A stretch of 64,000 nucleotides of DNA from Austropuccinia psidii (Eukaryota; Basidiomycota; Pucciniomycetes; Pucciniales; Sphaerophragmiaceae): positions 11,766,564-11,830,563 of the forward strand of contig JALGQZ010000009.1 in assembly GCA_023105745.1 (NCBI GenBank). The letters are read 5' to 3'. The position numbers and the translations under genes were made by a program. Shown one piece after another: positions 25,421 to 37,999 of this stretch. Within the stretch, counting starts at the first letter, position 1; each line of letters opens with the position of its first letter. The notes beneath the pieces were generated by a model. It was not told the origin of the DNA. It searched no databases and saw only the letters and a program-made list of their open reading frames with translations.

Positions 25421-25949
25421 AGAAAATCAAGAAGAATTAGTGGCATTTTCATTTGAATTATGGGGGACTTTTAAGGTAGATGGCATGAGTTTCTCATTAT
25501 TTTCTAAGAAAGATATTTAATAAAATGAATAAGTGTCCTACAAGTAAATGAAATTATAATTAAATATTGGAAATATTTTATTCTATGGTGGGAAGTACCT
25601 ATAAGCTGCACCTATTCATTATATGATATGGTAACAGATCTTATAAGGCAACTAATAGGTATATAATACTCCTGATATTTAATTCTTATTTTAAATATTA
25701 GCTGTATATACTTTCCTTGCATTTTTTCTTTTCTTTAAATAGCCTCAGGAAATTTCTTTTTGTGTTGATTAATTGGATAAACCATTCTGAAATGATTTTT
25801 TTTCTAAATGACAAAAACCAAAAAAATGAAACTAAACCTAAAAAAATTACTCAGAAAACAGGATTTAAAAATGAAACATATATAACAAAGCTTGCTTATT
25901 ATTGTCATTATTTTCAAAATAATTACAATAATAATTGAAAAAATGTTAG

Positions 25950-26560
25950 GGAATATACCTCATAGAGGTACTCATAGTGAGAGCAAGTTAAAATAAAAAT
26001 AAGAAAAAATTACTTTTTTTTATTTTTTTTTAACAAAATAATAAAGAAGCTAAAAAATACAATTTTAGTAAGAACACCTCTTAGAGGTACTGAGAGTGAG
26101 AGCAAGCAAAAAAATAAAAAATAAAACATATTTCATTTTTGGTTTTTTTTTGAAAGAATTGAAAAAATAATGAAATAATAAAAACACCTCCTAGAGGTAC
26201 TGAGAGTGAGAGTGAGAAAAATAATTAAAGGAAAAATTTTTTTTGTTCTTTGTGAGAAAATGATAAAAAACTAAAAAAAATAAAAAAATAAAAGTACCTT
26301 CCAGAGGTGCAGAAAGTGGGAACAAGCCAGAAAAAAATAAAAAAAACTTACCTTTTTTGGTTGTGTTTTTTTAAATAGAAAATTCAAAATAAAATAATCA
26401 AAATCCTTAAAAAAAATTGTGAGCTGCAAGGCCTCCCAGAGGTATTGATAGTGAGAGTAAGCCAAAAGAAACTCAATTTCTGGTTTTTTTTAATAAAAGA
26501 TAAAAAGTAATCAGAAACCAAATCACAGGAAAATTCCTCCTAGAGGCTAGGAAGGTGAGA
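25950..26560. repeat. Six-copy ~110-bp tandem array between TET-like and DDE pseudogenes
   Basis: A core like ACCTCTTAGAGGTACTGAG followed by AGTGAGAGCAAGC recurs with its TAGAGG/CAGAGG at 25963, 26082, 26192, 26302, 26437 and 26541. The spacings are 119, 110, 110, 135 and 104 bp. Each core is followed by A-rich then T-rich DNA. CCTCTTAGAGG is a near palindrome. In the intact element a different tandem array lies just upstream of the TET-like gene. Confidence 0.75.
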
Positions 26561-26770
26561 CTGATTTTTGGATTTATTTTTTGAAATAAGAATTCAATTC
26601 AAAAATCAACAGAAAAAACAAAGGTTAAAATAAAAATGAAAACTTATTCAGAATTTCTTCAACATTCAAGGAGCATAAGAAAATAAGAAAATGATCTCAC
26701 ATTTGTGTTTTTATTTCAAATTAAAATAATTAGACATAATAAGGCAATGCATTAGTTCATCAAAGAATAA

Positions 26771-27945
26771 TTAATATTTATCATTATACCAATCTAATGT
26801 AAATGGTTTCATCTTTTCCAAGATATTTGGTCCTTCATTCATTATTTTCAGATCTGGTTGGTATTCATCATCATACAGCTTGAGACATTAGTCACCAATT
26901 TGTGGAAACAAATCATGTAATAATACACAGTTTGAATTTTCTGTGAGCTAGAAAAACCTCCTTTGAGCATACCAATAGAATTCTAAATACATCTCCATGA
27001 TTGAGAAAGACAATAGTTAAATTTGCTTTGATAATTTTTCTAGTTCAGATTTTTTTATATGCTGAAATAACATCACTTGAGCTTTAATACACTTAATTGG
27101 CCAGTAAGTATTTATTTTTGGAGAAGTATTGTTCAGGATTTTTGTGAGTATTCATATTCTGGAATACTCTTGATTCATATACTGATCCTGGAAAACAAAC
27201 ATGTAAGGCCCAAAAATACTCATTCACATCACAAACAAGCTGAACTGACATGGAGTGGCTATCCCAAAATAGATTTGATCATTTTTATATATCAATTTCC
27301 ATAAAGTTTTGAGGTACATACTTGTTCTTTCTATCAAAATAAGCTTCTGAATTATTGAGTGGCCTTTTAGATAATAGAATAAAGCTTCCATTAATAAACC
27401 CAATGCAACTAAAAAATCCTTCTTCTTGCATTACCTGGGATAGCTCACTGTGTTACTCACTATTGGGCCATGCAAGATAAGATGACTTGTGTTTCAATAG
27501 TTATTCCTCAATTGCTCTTTCGGTGTAAGAAATAACAGTTTCCTGACAAGTTCCAAAAATCTTAACTGAAGATCCTGTATCATTGCTACCAAATTGGAAA
27601 GGTGCTACAGATGATTTTATACCAATATTACATTGTATTATATTTTTTTTGTTCTAAAATAGTTTGTTTACACTAATAATTTGGATAAATCCTTTAAATA
27701 TTATATATGATTTTCAGCATAGTTGCTCAAGATTACCAGATGGTAAGCCTGCCAAATCACTGCCTTGGTAAATATGGGGTGGTTGTTGAAACTGGTGGTT
27801 AGGTAGATATTGTTTTTTCATGTACATAATTTAGGAAGAGAGTTCCTTCCTCCAGATCTTCATCAATATCATATTCAAGCTCATAAGAATATTCAACTGT
27901 CTGTAAATCTAAAAAAAGCTGTTTGCATTCAGAGATGGGGGCCAT
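26771..27945 (-). pseudogene. Broken PIF/Harbinger DDE transposase
   Basis: From the ATG at 27945, minus-strand translation in several frames follows the intact transposase at 51279-50033. It shows an acidic N-terminus (ELEYDIDEDLEEG), FQFGSNDTGSS, SQVMQEEGFFSCIGFINGSF, MSVQLVCDVNEYFWALHV, NYCLSQSW, IGMLKGG and LFPQIGD, ending at a TAA at 26773-26771. All three catalytic positions are lost: the first D is N (GFINGS), the second D is N (LLAN), and the E codon is a stop near 26960. It belongs with the Myb-like and TET-like remnants on its left. Confidence 0.82.
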
Positions 27946-28106
27946 GATTAATTGAGAAGAAGAAATAAATTTAAATCCCAGTGCTTAAAAAAGTATGGTA
28001 TTTGGGGGGAAGCATTGAGCTTATTGGACTGAAAATACCACAGCTTTTGAGGTGTCATATTAACAAAACACAAAATCTAAATGTTCTGATTGTTTTAAAA
28101 AGCCAA

Positions 28107-29830
28107 TTTAAGGTTTGGATATGTAACTTTGATTAAATACCAAGTACTTTTCCTGTCCTCGAAATTTGTATAAGGTAAAATTTGATTAAAAGAGTAAATT
28201 TTAAGAGTTTCAAGAGAAAAGATTCCAAATCTATAATTTTTGGACTCTTTAGTATATAAAAATAATATGAAAAAGATTTATTGTTTTACAAACAATAAAG
28301 ATTTATCAAAAGATACTCTACAAAAGATATTTGAGGCCACAAAAGAAACTTCTCCAAGAAACATTTGAATTGGAATTAATTGAGAAAATAAATTCAAGCA
28401 ATTAATATGAGAAAATACTCTCTAAAAATAATATTAAAGAGAAAACACACCCAAAAGCGACCAGCGTGAATTTGGAAACAAAGTGACAAAGCTAACAGTG
28501 ATGAAAGATGCTTTAATTCACTTTTAGGGTGGCTCAAACGTATAAATGATTATAATTATTTTTTCACATGGTTGAAGGGTTTGAAAGGAGTTAAAAAGGG
28601 GTTTTTTTAATCTTTCATTGATTGGTTCAACAGCTTTTAAGCTAATTATCAAAGGAAAAGATTCTAACATGGAGGGAAAAGTGGGGCAAAGAATACATCC
28701 TTCTATAGCCACCAATTTTCTTACTCCAAAAGTAAAATTTCCTATAATCAGTCTTTTCGAACACAATGACAAAATAAAAGCCAATTATGGCCTCATTGAA
28801 TCTTTTTTTGGACCAAAAAAGGGCTGGTTTTAGCAATTTCAGTCCCTTAAATCAGCCATTGCTATAGTAATACTGCATTTTAAGCCTTCATTTTTACCAA
28901 GTTTTTTTTAACTTAATGGCAGTTTTACCCTCTTGAAAGCAATTAAAGCTTCCCTGGTTGGTATCAAAACCTCATCAGAAATTGAGTCACACTCCCTATG
29001 ACTCAGCTTCAGGCCAAAAGTGATTAATGTTTGCATGAATTTTGACATCTCATGCCTTTCAGAAAGGAATTTGGTGAGTATGGGACCCTTGGAGCCAAGA
29101 TTACTTTTCCCTCTCAAAAATTAATCTTTCCAACTTATTTTTTCTTTTATTCCTCATCATTCATTATACCAAAAATTTACATATGTAATTAAATTGAAAG
29201 TTTACAGTACACAACTGTAATTATTCATTCCACATAGGTAAATCCAAGTTCACTTATGCAATACACAGGCACATCTTGAAATTTCAATTCAAAATACTTC
29301 AATTCCTCATAAATTCTAACCTACACACTACAACTCAATTTTAACACAAAAATTGATTGTTGACACCACATGTGGTGTAAATTAAATCAAATCCTTTCAG
29401 ATTTTCAGAAGTTCATACAGGAAATACTAAAAAACTTAATTTAAGCTTATTCAGAGTTGAGTTACAGCATTTTCACCCAGAGGTAACCCCACCTAATTTT
29501 TTATGAGGAATACAATTGTGGAATAATTTTCATAAGTTTATTTATTGAAAAAAAGTCATAATCATTCTTATTAATTTTTTTCAAAAAAAAAATCAATTTT
29601 AATATTTTTGATAAAAATTTATTTTTACTTTATTTTGTTTTGCAAAAATATATTTTTCACCATTTTAATTTTAATATAATTTTAATGTTAAATTATAATT
29701 ATGATTTTTTTTATTATAATCTTTTATTAATAATTCAATTTTTTTCATTAAAAAAACATTATTTTTTATCATAACTTTATTTTATTATTTGTGGTCTTTT
29801 GGGTATATGAAAATACCTCTAAGACTCACA
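28107..29830 (-). mobile_element. 3' LTR of the Ty3 element
   Basis: In minus orientation it starts TGTGAGTCTTAGAGG at 29830 and ends at 28107 near ACATATCCAAACCTTAAA. It is preceded by a polypurine tract. It is 1724 bp, against 1729 bp for the partner LTR. Confidence 0.9.
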
Positions 29831-29846
29831 ATCCTCCCCCTAAAAA
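29831..29846 (-). promoter_or_regulatory. Polypurine tract of the Ty3 element
   Basis: Minus strand TTTTTAGGGGGAGGAT lies directly before the TGTGAG start of the 3' LTR. This is the expected primer position for plus-strand DNA synthesis. Confidence 0.8.
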
Positions 29847-29849
29847 TGA

Positions 29850-32800
29850 ATATTACTTTGGAGTATTGCTATTTCTAGTGTGTCCAAACCTTCTGAGAAG
29901 TCTGGTAGCTTCAGGTATATCTTGTTCCACTAATCATTCATCTTCACAAGCTGGGTAACTGTACCTGACTAGATATTCTCTTACCTTCTTAGTCCTCAAT
30001 CTCCTTTATTTGATAACTTTAGTAATCCTCTTAGTACCATAGGCTTCAACAGGAGGTATATTTTGGGGAGCTTTATTTCTCAGGAGGAATTCTTCAGCAT
30101 CACCAGCTCTGTAAGGTTTTATCAAGCTTACTGAAAATTTAGGATGCTTGTTACTAAGCTCTTCATATAACTCTACTTCAACAGCATCTTCCCCATAGAG
30201 GTCCTTGATGACAAAATGTCCTTAAAAGTAATCTTTAATCCTTTGGAAACTTTTGATGTTATTGAAGTTGCTAGTGGATACAAGTACCAAGTCTCCTCTT
30301 ACCTTGAAGTGTGGCATAACATGTGAGATATCCCATTTGTCTTTGGCATATTAAAATGAGACCTCCATGCATCTCACTGTATTATTTCTAGCCTTTTCTA
30401 ACATTCCTTTTAAGCTAGAAGCTGTTGGACGTATCTCAACCTAATCTTTCCTCAAGGAATCTTGTGTTATTCTGGCATTCCATCTTTTCTCTAAAATAGC
30501 AGGAGTTTGATTGGTACTGGGATGAATAGATCTTTCATATGCTAGTTCCAGTGCAGGAAGAAGGGTACACAAGTCATGTGTTAATCCATCACAATCTTTG
30601 AGCTCTAAGACAGATGCACAGGATTTTCTGAACATTTCCTCCAAGTTCTGGATCATTCTTTCAGATAGGCCATAATTTTGTGGGTGGTAAGCTGTAAAGA
30701 AGGATGTTTGGTTGCAAATAATTGGTGAAGATTTTTCCATATTGCTAAGGTAAATCTGAGATCTCTGTCACTAATAATGTTTGTAAATATTCCAGCCCAT
30801 AATACTACTCTATTCCATATTAGAAGAGCTTTTTTAATGGATGTCTGATCCTTGTGACATGTAAAAGGATTGGAGTATTACTAAACCTTTAAACAATAAA
30901 TAGGCAATAATTATAGCTTATTATATCTCTGTGAGCCTTAGAAGTATTTTTATATGCCCAAAATACCACTAATAACAAATTATGTTATGATTATACATAA
31001 ATAAATTTACTTATATTATAAAAATTGAAATTGAAATACAAACATGGAGCTTATATAAAAAATTGAACGTTTAATTATAATTTTAAATTAAAACTACATT
31101 GAAATTTAAGATTGTGCAAACACATTTTTACTTGAAAAAATTAAGTAAAAATAAATTGTTGACAAAAATATTAAAGCTGTAATATCTTTAGAAAAAGGTT
31201 AAATATAAATTATTATAAGCTTTTATCTAATAAATAAACTTATAAAAATCATTTCCCCATTGGATTCCTCATAAAAAATAAGGTGGGGTCACCTCTGGGT
31301 GGAATTTCTGTAACTCAACTCTAAATAAGCTTAAATTAAGTTTTTAGTATTTTCTGTATATAAATTGAAAATCCTCAGAACCTTAATTTGACTCACACCA
31401 CAGGTGGTTTCAACCATCAATTTCTGTGTTAAAATTGAGGCATGGTGTGTAGTTTAGAAGTTATGAGGAGTTGAAGTATTTTCAATTGAAATGTTAAAAT
31501 GTGCACATGTATTACAAAAGTAAACTTTGATTTGAATATGAGGTATCAATTATTACATTTGTTCACTTTACAAACTCAATCAAATCACATATGTAAATCT
31601 GAAGTATAATACATGATGAGGAATTAAAAGAAAAATGAATTGGAAAGATTAATTCTGGCGGTAAAAAGAATCTTGGCTCCATGGGTGCCAGACTTCCCCA
31701 AATTCCTTGCTGAAAGGTGTGAGATTTCAAATTTTATTCAAATTTCATCACTTTTGGAATGGAATTTAGTCACAGGGTCTGTGACTCAATCAATGATGCA
31801 GTTTTGATACCAACCAGGGCAGTTTTAGCTGTTGCCAAAAGGGTAAAACTACCCAAACTTAAGGAAATCTTAGTAAAAACAAGTTTTAACTGGTTTTGAC
31901 ATCTCTTAAACACATCCTGATGTGTTTTGAAGGCTTCAAATAAGGTATTACTATAGCAACTGCTGATTTAAGGCTCCAAAAATTGCTGAAAATAGCAAAA
32001 AATGGCTAAAACCAGCCCTTTTTTGGTCTAAACCAGGGTTCAATGATGCCATAATTGGCTTTTCTCCTTTCATAGTGTTTTCTAAGACTGAGAAGAGTAA
32101 ATTTCAATTTTGGAGGAAGAAAATTGGTGGGTATAAAAGAATGTCTTCTTTGCCCCACTTTTCTCTTCATGTTAGAATCTTTTCCTTTTATAATTAGTTT
32201 AAACACTGTTAAAAAATCAATAGAATATTCCAACCACCCTTTTCATATAATTTTGAAGCTTTTAAACATTTTAAAAAATAATTATAATCATTTTTACCCT
32301 TGAACCACCCCACAAGTGAATTAAAGAATCTTTCATCACTGCTAGCTTTGTCACTTTGTTTCCAAATTCACTCTGGTCACTTTTGGGGGTGTTTGCTCTT
32401 TAATAATCCTTTTTAATCCTTTGGACTTATATTAATTTCCTGAACTTTTCTGCCCAATAAATCCAATTTAAATTTCTCTTGAAGAAATTTCTTTTGTAGC
32501 CTTAAATATCTCTTGTAGAGTATTTTGGGATACATTTTTATTGTTGGTAAAACAATGAATCTTTATAATATCATTTTCTTATACCTATAAAGTTAAAAAC
32601 AATGAATTTGGCATTTTTTCTCTTAAAATTCTTAAATTTTACTCTTTTTAATCAAATTGTACCTTATACAAATTCTGAGGACAGGAAAAGTACTTGCTTT
32701 CTAATAAAAGTTTCATATCCACACCTTATAATCTCCTTCTGGTGGTAGACCTGCTATTAAATACATATGGATAATTTCCCAAGGTCTACTGGTCCCTTGG

Positions 32801-35230
32801 ATTTTGATCATATTTCCAAGTCTTTTTCCAGTCGATTTATTTTCTTTTTTATTTCTGTCACAGGTATTTCAGTATTCTGCAACATCCTTTTGCCACATTG
32901 GCCACCATGTGCAGGTATTAATTTTCTCTCTTTTCCTATCCTCAGATAGCTTTCCTTAGAAAGGGCTGTCATGGCACCCTTTCAATACAAGATTTATTAA
33001 GGACCTTTCCACAACTACCATGAAACATGTGTGTTTTACATAATGTAGATTATCCTATCAAGTAAATGAAATACCCCTTCTTAATATGCCTTTTTCCATA
33101 TGTCATCCAAGAGATGTATCAATGTGTTTTCCTTATAATTTTTAGCAATTAATTGGAATAGAATAATTCACAGTTTATCTTGAGTCCAATTGTTCCTTAC
33201 TTCTTCAAAGAAAGTAGTGCTTATGTCTGTAACACTGATTTCTTCTATTGGGATGTTTGGGGAAATTTATTATGGTACATAAGTATGATTTTCAATATCA
33301 TTTGGTAGTGGTCATCTGCATAGTCCATCTTCATTTTTGTGAATATTCCAATCTTTGTGTACAATGCTCATATTGCCTCCATATTCTTCTATGGCTATTT
33401 GCCATATGACCATATGCCTTTTGGGTGGTTTTTTGTGTTTGAAAGTGACTTAACAGTGGTACAATCTGTTATCACTTCAAAAGCACATCCCGAAATAAAA
33501 TAATTTAGTTTCACTAAGGCCCAAGAAGGACATAAGCATTCTATTTGACTTGCTTCATATCTGGCTTCAGTTAGTTTAATTTTCCTAGATATAAAGAATA
33601 TGGGTCCTTCCACAGGTTTGTTATTAATAATTTGGACTTAATTAAGTGCATCTCCTAGCCCATCTCCTGATTCATCAATGTAAATCTTTAAGGGTAGCTT
33701 AAAATATGGCATCAGTAGAGGTTGAGCAGTTTTTAAAGCTTGTCTCAAGGATTCAAAGGCCTCAACTCTATCAACAGTAATCTCAAATACTTTATCTTTG
33801 TCAAAAAAAACTTATAAAGAGGTCTGGCTATGGATGAACAATCTTCAATATTCTTCCTGTAGTATCCTGCAAGTCCTAAAACTGACTGGATTTCCTTTTT
33901 GTTCTGAGGCATAGGCTTTGATAGCACTTCTGGGACTTTATTTTTGTCAAATTCAAGGGATTGACCAGATACCACATGTCCCAGGGGCTTTAAGTTCTGT
34001 GAATCCTAAATGACATTTCTTCAGAGAAACTTTCATTTTGACTGATTTTATTTTTGTCAAAACTCTGAAGAATTTTGATATATGTTCCTCCCAGTTCTTA
34101 AAGAAAATAATAATTTCATCAATATAGATTATTAGCCACCCTTCTGAAAGCTCTTCAGGAAAGATTACATTCATCATCCTTTGAAAGTGTGAAAGTGCAT
34201 TTTGATACCAAAGGGCATCCTCAAGTATTCATATGCTCCATAATGGAAACTAATTCTAAAATATTTCCTTTCTCTTGGTGTTACTACATTCTGGTGGAAT
34301 CCCTTCAGGGCATCCATAGTGCTGATGTACACTTCTTGAGATTTTTGGGTAAGTTAAATTTGGATTTTTGGTATGGGATACCTGTCTGGGACAGTGTAAG
34401 TGTTTAGAGCTCTAAAGTCCCTAACCATTATGTATTTCCCATTATGCCATGCCACTATGAAAGGTGTAGTTATTTTTACCTCTTCCCTGTTTCCAGCTTT
34501 TCTTATCATACCAAGGTCCAAGAGTTCTTTAATTTGAAGCTCAAGGGCTTCTGTTTACTTTGGGATTTCTGTATATTCAGGCCTTCTTAAGAGTGGTGAA
34601 TAAGGTTTCTCAATGTTTGAAATAATGCCAACCTCATGCACAATAATTGCCCTCAATGGTTCTTTATCTGATGCAAATGATTCTTTGTGGTCATGGAAAA
34701 TGGCAGGGAGTTCATTTTCTTGTAATTCAGTGAGATGAAGACTGAATTCAGCTTTATTCATTTGTTCTGATTTAAAATTTACTAACTCCAATTTGACTGA
34801 TGATACTTTATCTACTTTAATTCTTCTTTTGAAAAGTAAGAAGTAAAATTTCTTACACTTGTTGCCATCAATAGTAAAGTACCTTTCATTGTTATTATTT
34901 AAATCTATGACATACATGATAAAATAATCTCTTCCTAATATAAATTGGGTACTAGAGCAGTTTTCCATAACAATAAAATCAACATTTATTCTTAAATTTC
35001 CATTAATATGTGAAAATATAATAGTGATTTCATTTATTCCCAATTGTTTCATTGTATTTCTTGCACTGATGAATTTTATTCCATCAATTTTCAATAATCG
35101 ATCTTCAAAATGTTGGCACATAATTCTTAATAAACAATTTTTAAAAATGAGAGCAGGAGGCTCCTGGGTTTATTATCAATTACCATTTCTGTTATACAGT
35201 AATTTCAAGCTGTATAGCACTTACCCCTGT
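29850..35230 (-). pseudogene. Ty3 pol: protease, RT, RNase H, integrase, chromodomain-like tail (broken)
   Basis: From right to left on the minus strand: protease region (DRLLKIDGIKF..., FILGRDYF, 35121-34880), the start of RT (SLHLTELQENELPAIFHDH; EKPYSPLLRRPEY) and the RT core. The catalytic box there reads YIDEI (34125), where Y-x-D-D is expected. Next come the RT thumb and connection (KPMPQNKKEIQSVLGLAGYY, near 33900) and RNase H ([29 protein letters not shown], 33613-33420). The integrase zinc region follows (CTWWPMWQKDVAEY near 32880), then PWEIIHMYLIAGLPPEGD near 32770, the solo LTR, FTNIISDRD, and YHPQNYGLSERMIQNLEEM (30690). A chromodomain-like end with REYLVRY lies near 29980. Stops and frameshifts occur throughout. 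Confidence 0.88.
30930..32730 (+). mobile_element. Solo LTR nested in the Ty3 integrase, with target duplication
   Basis: It starts TGTGAGCCTTAGAAG and ends CATATCCACACCTTATA, flanked by ATCTC at 30925-30929 and 32731-32735. Its orientation is opposite to the host element. The integrase reading frame continues across it: PPEGD on one side joins SYNYCLFIV on the other. This confirms insertion and later LTR-LTR recombination. Confidence 0.92.
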
Positions 35231-35439
35231 TTGGTTTGGTCTTCATAAGTTGTGCATTATTAATTTTTGATAGGTCAAGCTTACTACTACTCAATTGTGG
35301 TAATTGGAAGTAAGATTCCATGATTTCAAATGTAAAATTGATATTGTTTATATCTCTTGAAGATTCAGAAAGTATTGATTATTTATCATCTGAATTTTCT
35401 TCATTCACATCATCTTTTACATAATCAGGTTCTTTTTCA

Positions 35440-37660
35440 CTATTACTTTAATTCATCTTCCTTCTTTTTGGACATTTATTAGTCAAATATGGAGCTTTTT
35501 TATTGTCTCTACAGATTTATATTTCATAGTAATTGAACTCTATTTGCGTTCTTTGTCCACAGAATATTTCCAAGGTGTATTAAACCTTGTTTTGAGATTC
35601 ACCCTACTAGAACCAATTTTGGTTCTGGTGGTTACTTCTTCTGTTATATTTATAATATCATCTGCTGAAGATTTCTCAGTAGTCCTGCCTTTTACAGCAT
35701 GTTCCAAATCACCTCCACATTGTCTCAGAATTTTTCTATGGATCATAAATTCTGACATGTCAGAATATAATTCTGTTAGCCTGTCTTTTTTTGGAAACAC
35801 CATGGTAAAGCTCTTTCTTTGTCAGAATAAAATTTGGCACATTCCAAGTCTGTTTCAACTTTAAATCTCCAAGAATAACTTTCCCATTTGTTTATGATAT
35901 GGGTTTTCCACCAACTCCAGCTTTTGTGCCCATGTGCTTGTCTTACTTTGATGTACAATCTATGAGCTGATTTGGGGAACAAGGTGTTAAATCTTTCTGT
36001 TACCAATCTCTCTTGTAATTAAAATTCCTCTTTGATATTTTAAATACCTCTGATTAATTCCATATGGTCATATTCTCCTTCACCACCAAAGTGAGGCCAT
36101 TCTTTAAGTTTTTGTACTTCTTTCAAAAGTGCTTGGCCCATTGATGGTTCCAAGTTATGTAAAGAAGTAGAAAATTCGTTTTTTATTTTTGAATTCTCCA
36201 CATCCAATACCTCTGTGTTGAAATTTCTTATACCCTGCCTTTTATTGAGAGGTGTAGACATTCTTGGCAAAGTGTGCAGTAGCTGTTCAGCTTTGTAAAT
36301 TTTACTTGTAGTATACCTTATGTATTTTCTGATTTCATGTTGTAAGCCTTTTATTAAATTGATTAGCTCAATTTTATACATGTCTTCTTGGGTTGTCATT
36401 TCTCACCATAATTCTGTTTTTCTAGTATTTTCAGAAATTATTTGATTTAATTTCATTCTTAATTTTGATACTTCTTATCTTGAGGTATCAAAACACTTTT
36501 TCAAGTCCATGGTATTTGTCTTTACTTCAGTAAATTAATGTGTAATATCATCAAGTATTTTCTTATTATCTGCTTTAATAATATTTATGGCTTTATTTGA
36601 TCTTGTTCAAATCATGTTATCAATATTTAATTTTGAATATTTATTTGTTAATTATTTCATAATTTCAGCTTGTTCACTTATTTTATTTTAAAATGAAGTG
36701 TCATTGCTTTATGTTTTGTTTGTTCTTGAATCTTTCTCAAAACACATAAGTGTTTCATTTATTTGGCTTAAACTCAGATTATTTGTCTTAATCTTGTTAA
36801 AAATGTTTGAATTTTTCTCATGAATATTATTTTTACTTCATTTATGGCTATAGACAAGGCTGGAATTCCTTTCAAAATCTCATAAATTATTTCTGATATT
36901 TCCATCTGGCTTCCTCTCTCTTCTTCATTTCTATCATGGTTCTGGCCATCTGAAACACATTTCCCATGGCATCTTGTTGAATATTTGGTATTCTGAAGCC
37001 CTGTCTGTATGGCTTTGTGGCTGTTGCTTTGCCTTTTCCCTTTCTCTGAGCTTGTGGCTACTTTTTCATGTTGTAATTGGGCTGCAGTCACTGGGGTTGG
37101 TTTTGGCACCTTTTTGGGTGGTGTAGGGTTTCTTTTCCTTCATTCTTCTTTTAAAAGAATCATGTTTTTCTTTTCCATAAATGGATTCCATCCATTCAGT
37201 AACTTGCAAGTGTAAGGATAGCCCAGAAACTTTCTCAAAGTCAGGTAAGAGTTCATGCAGTTTTCCCAAAGTTCTGCTAGGATTTAATACTATTTTTGTT
37301 AAAGTGAGTTGTTTTATTCCTTCTGGATGTCTTTTTATATTTCCACTGAAGCTTCTTGTGGTGGTGCCAGCTTTTTTGAACCTAAAAAAGTGTTATCAGC
37401 TTCAGAATTTTATAATTTGTCAGTTTGGGCTTCATTTTCTGATGCTCTTCCTTCTGTAGCTGATTGGCTTCTTCCATAATCATGTATATAACCTTTTCAC
37501 GAGCTTCTCTAGGGGCTATACCTGGCTCCTTATCTGGTTGAAGGCATAATTCTAAGTAAAAATCCTAAAAACTGTAGTTTTGCATCAAAAACTTACTTTT
37601 TTCCAAATTCTTTGCTTTTTGGAGGGTATCAATGATATTCAAATCAATTAATTCTTAAGA
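35440..37660 (-). pseudogene. Ty3 gag (broken)
   Basis: On the minus strand, pieces of gag occur in order: LPDFEKVSGLSLHLQVTEWM (37250), NTKYSTRCHGKCVSDGQN (near 36970), a helical middle, THKEDMYKIE-like sequence near 36400, LEPSMGQALLKEVQKLKEWP (36160) and HFGGEGEYDHMELIRGI. These continue into AHRLYIKVRQAHGHKSW (35960) and FPKKDRLTELYSDMSEFMIH (35800). The zinc knuckle near 35510 has decayed to C-R-D-N...NKC, losing one cysteine. Frameshifts separate the pieces. It differs from the gag at 7860-10204 but shares the same domain plan. Confidence 0.85.
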
Positions 37661-37980
37661 TATTGGTTCTGCTTTATCATTCTGAGCTATAATAACTCAG
37701 CTATTATGGTCATAATTCACAGTAGTGTCTAGGATTATTCTAGTTACTGTTGAATTTGTTTCAATGTCTTCTTTTCTGACCACATTACCAGACACTAAAA
37801 TTAATGAAGAAAACAATTCTTGAAGTAAAAAAGTGTATTTTTCAAAACAAAAGTGACAAATAAATCCTCACTTATAATATTCAAAAATAAATATCTTATG
37901 AATTTCTTATGTATTTTTAAGTTTTTGAATACAAGAAACAATAATAAAAAAGAGTTAAAAATTATGTCACAGGTAAATAA

Positions 37981-37999
37981 TCAGGGCTGGGCCCCCAAA
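37981..37999 (-). promoter_or_regulatory. Putative primer-binding site of the Ty3 element
   Basis: Directly after the 5' LTR end on the minus strand comes TTTGGGGGCCCAGCCCTGA. The TGG two bases in fits pairing with a tRNA 3' CCA end. The tRNA cannot be named from this window. Confidence 0.6.

Larger units (their letters stand above)
15520..28101. mobile_element. Decayed PIF/Harbinger element carrying Myb-like, TET-like and DDE genes, split by a LINE
   Basis: Three broken genes lie in the order Myb-like (+, 15625-16760), TET-like dioxygenase (-, 24549-25420) and DDE transposase (-, 26771-27945). They are homologues of the three genes in the intact element at 45717-51620, in the same left-to-right order. 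About 6.2 kb of LINE lies between the first and second. I could not find convincing terminal inverted repeats: the left end is eroded and the right end appears to have been cut by the Ty3 insertion at 28107. That these three genes formed one element is an inference from order and homology. The outer coordinates are approximate. Confidence 0.6.

Noticed and set aside
28046..28064. GAGGTGTCATATTAAC as the right terminus of the old Harbinger element
   Set aside because: The orientation is wrong for a right end, which should read ...GACACCCC on this strand, and the match is weak.
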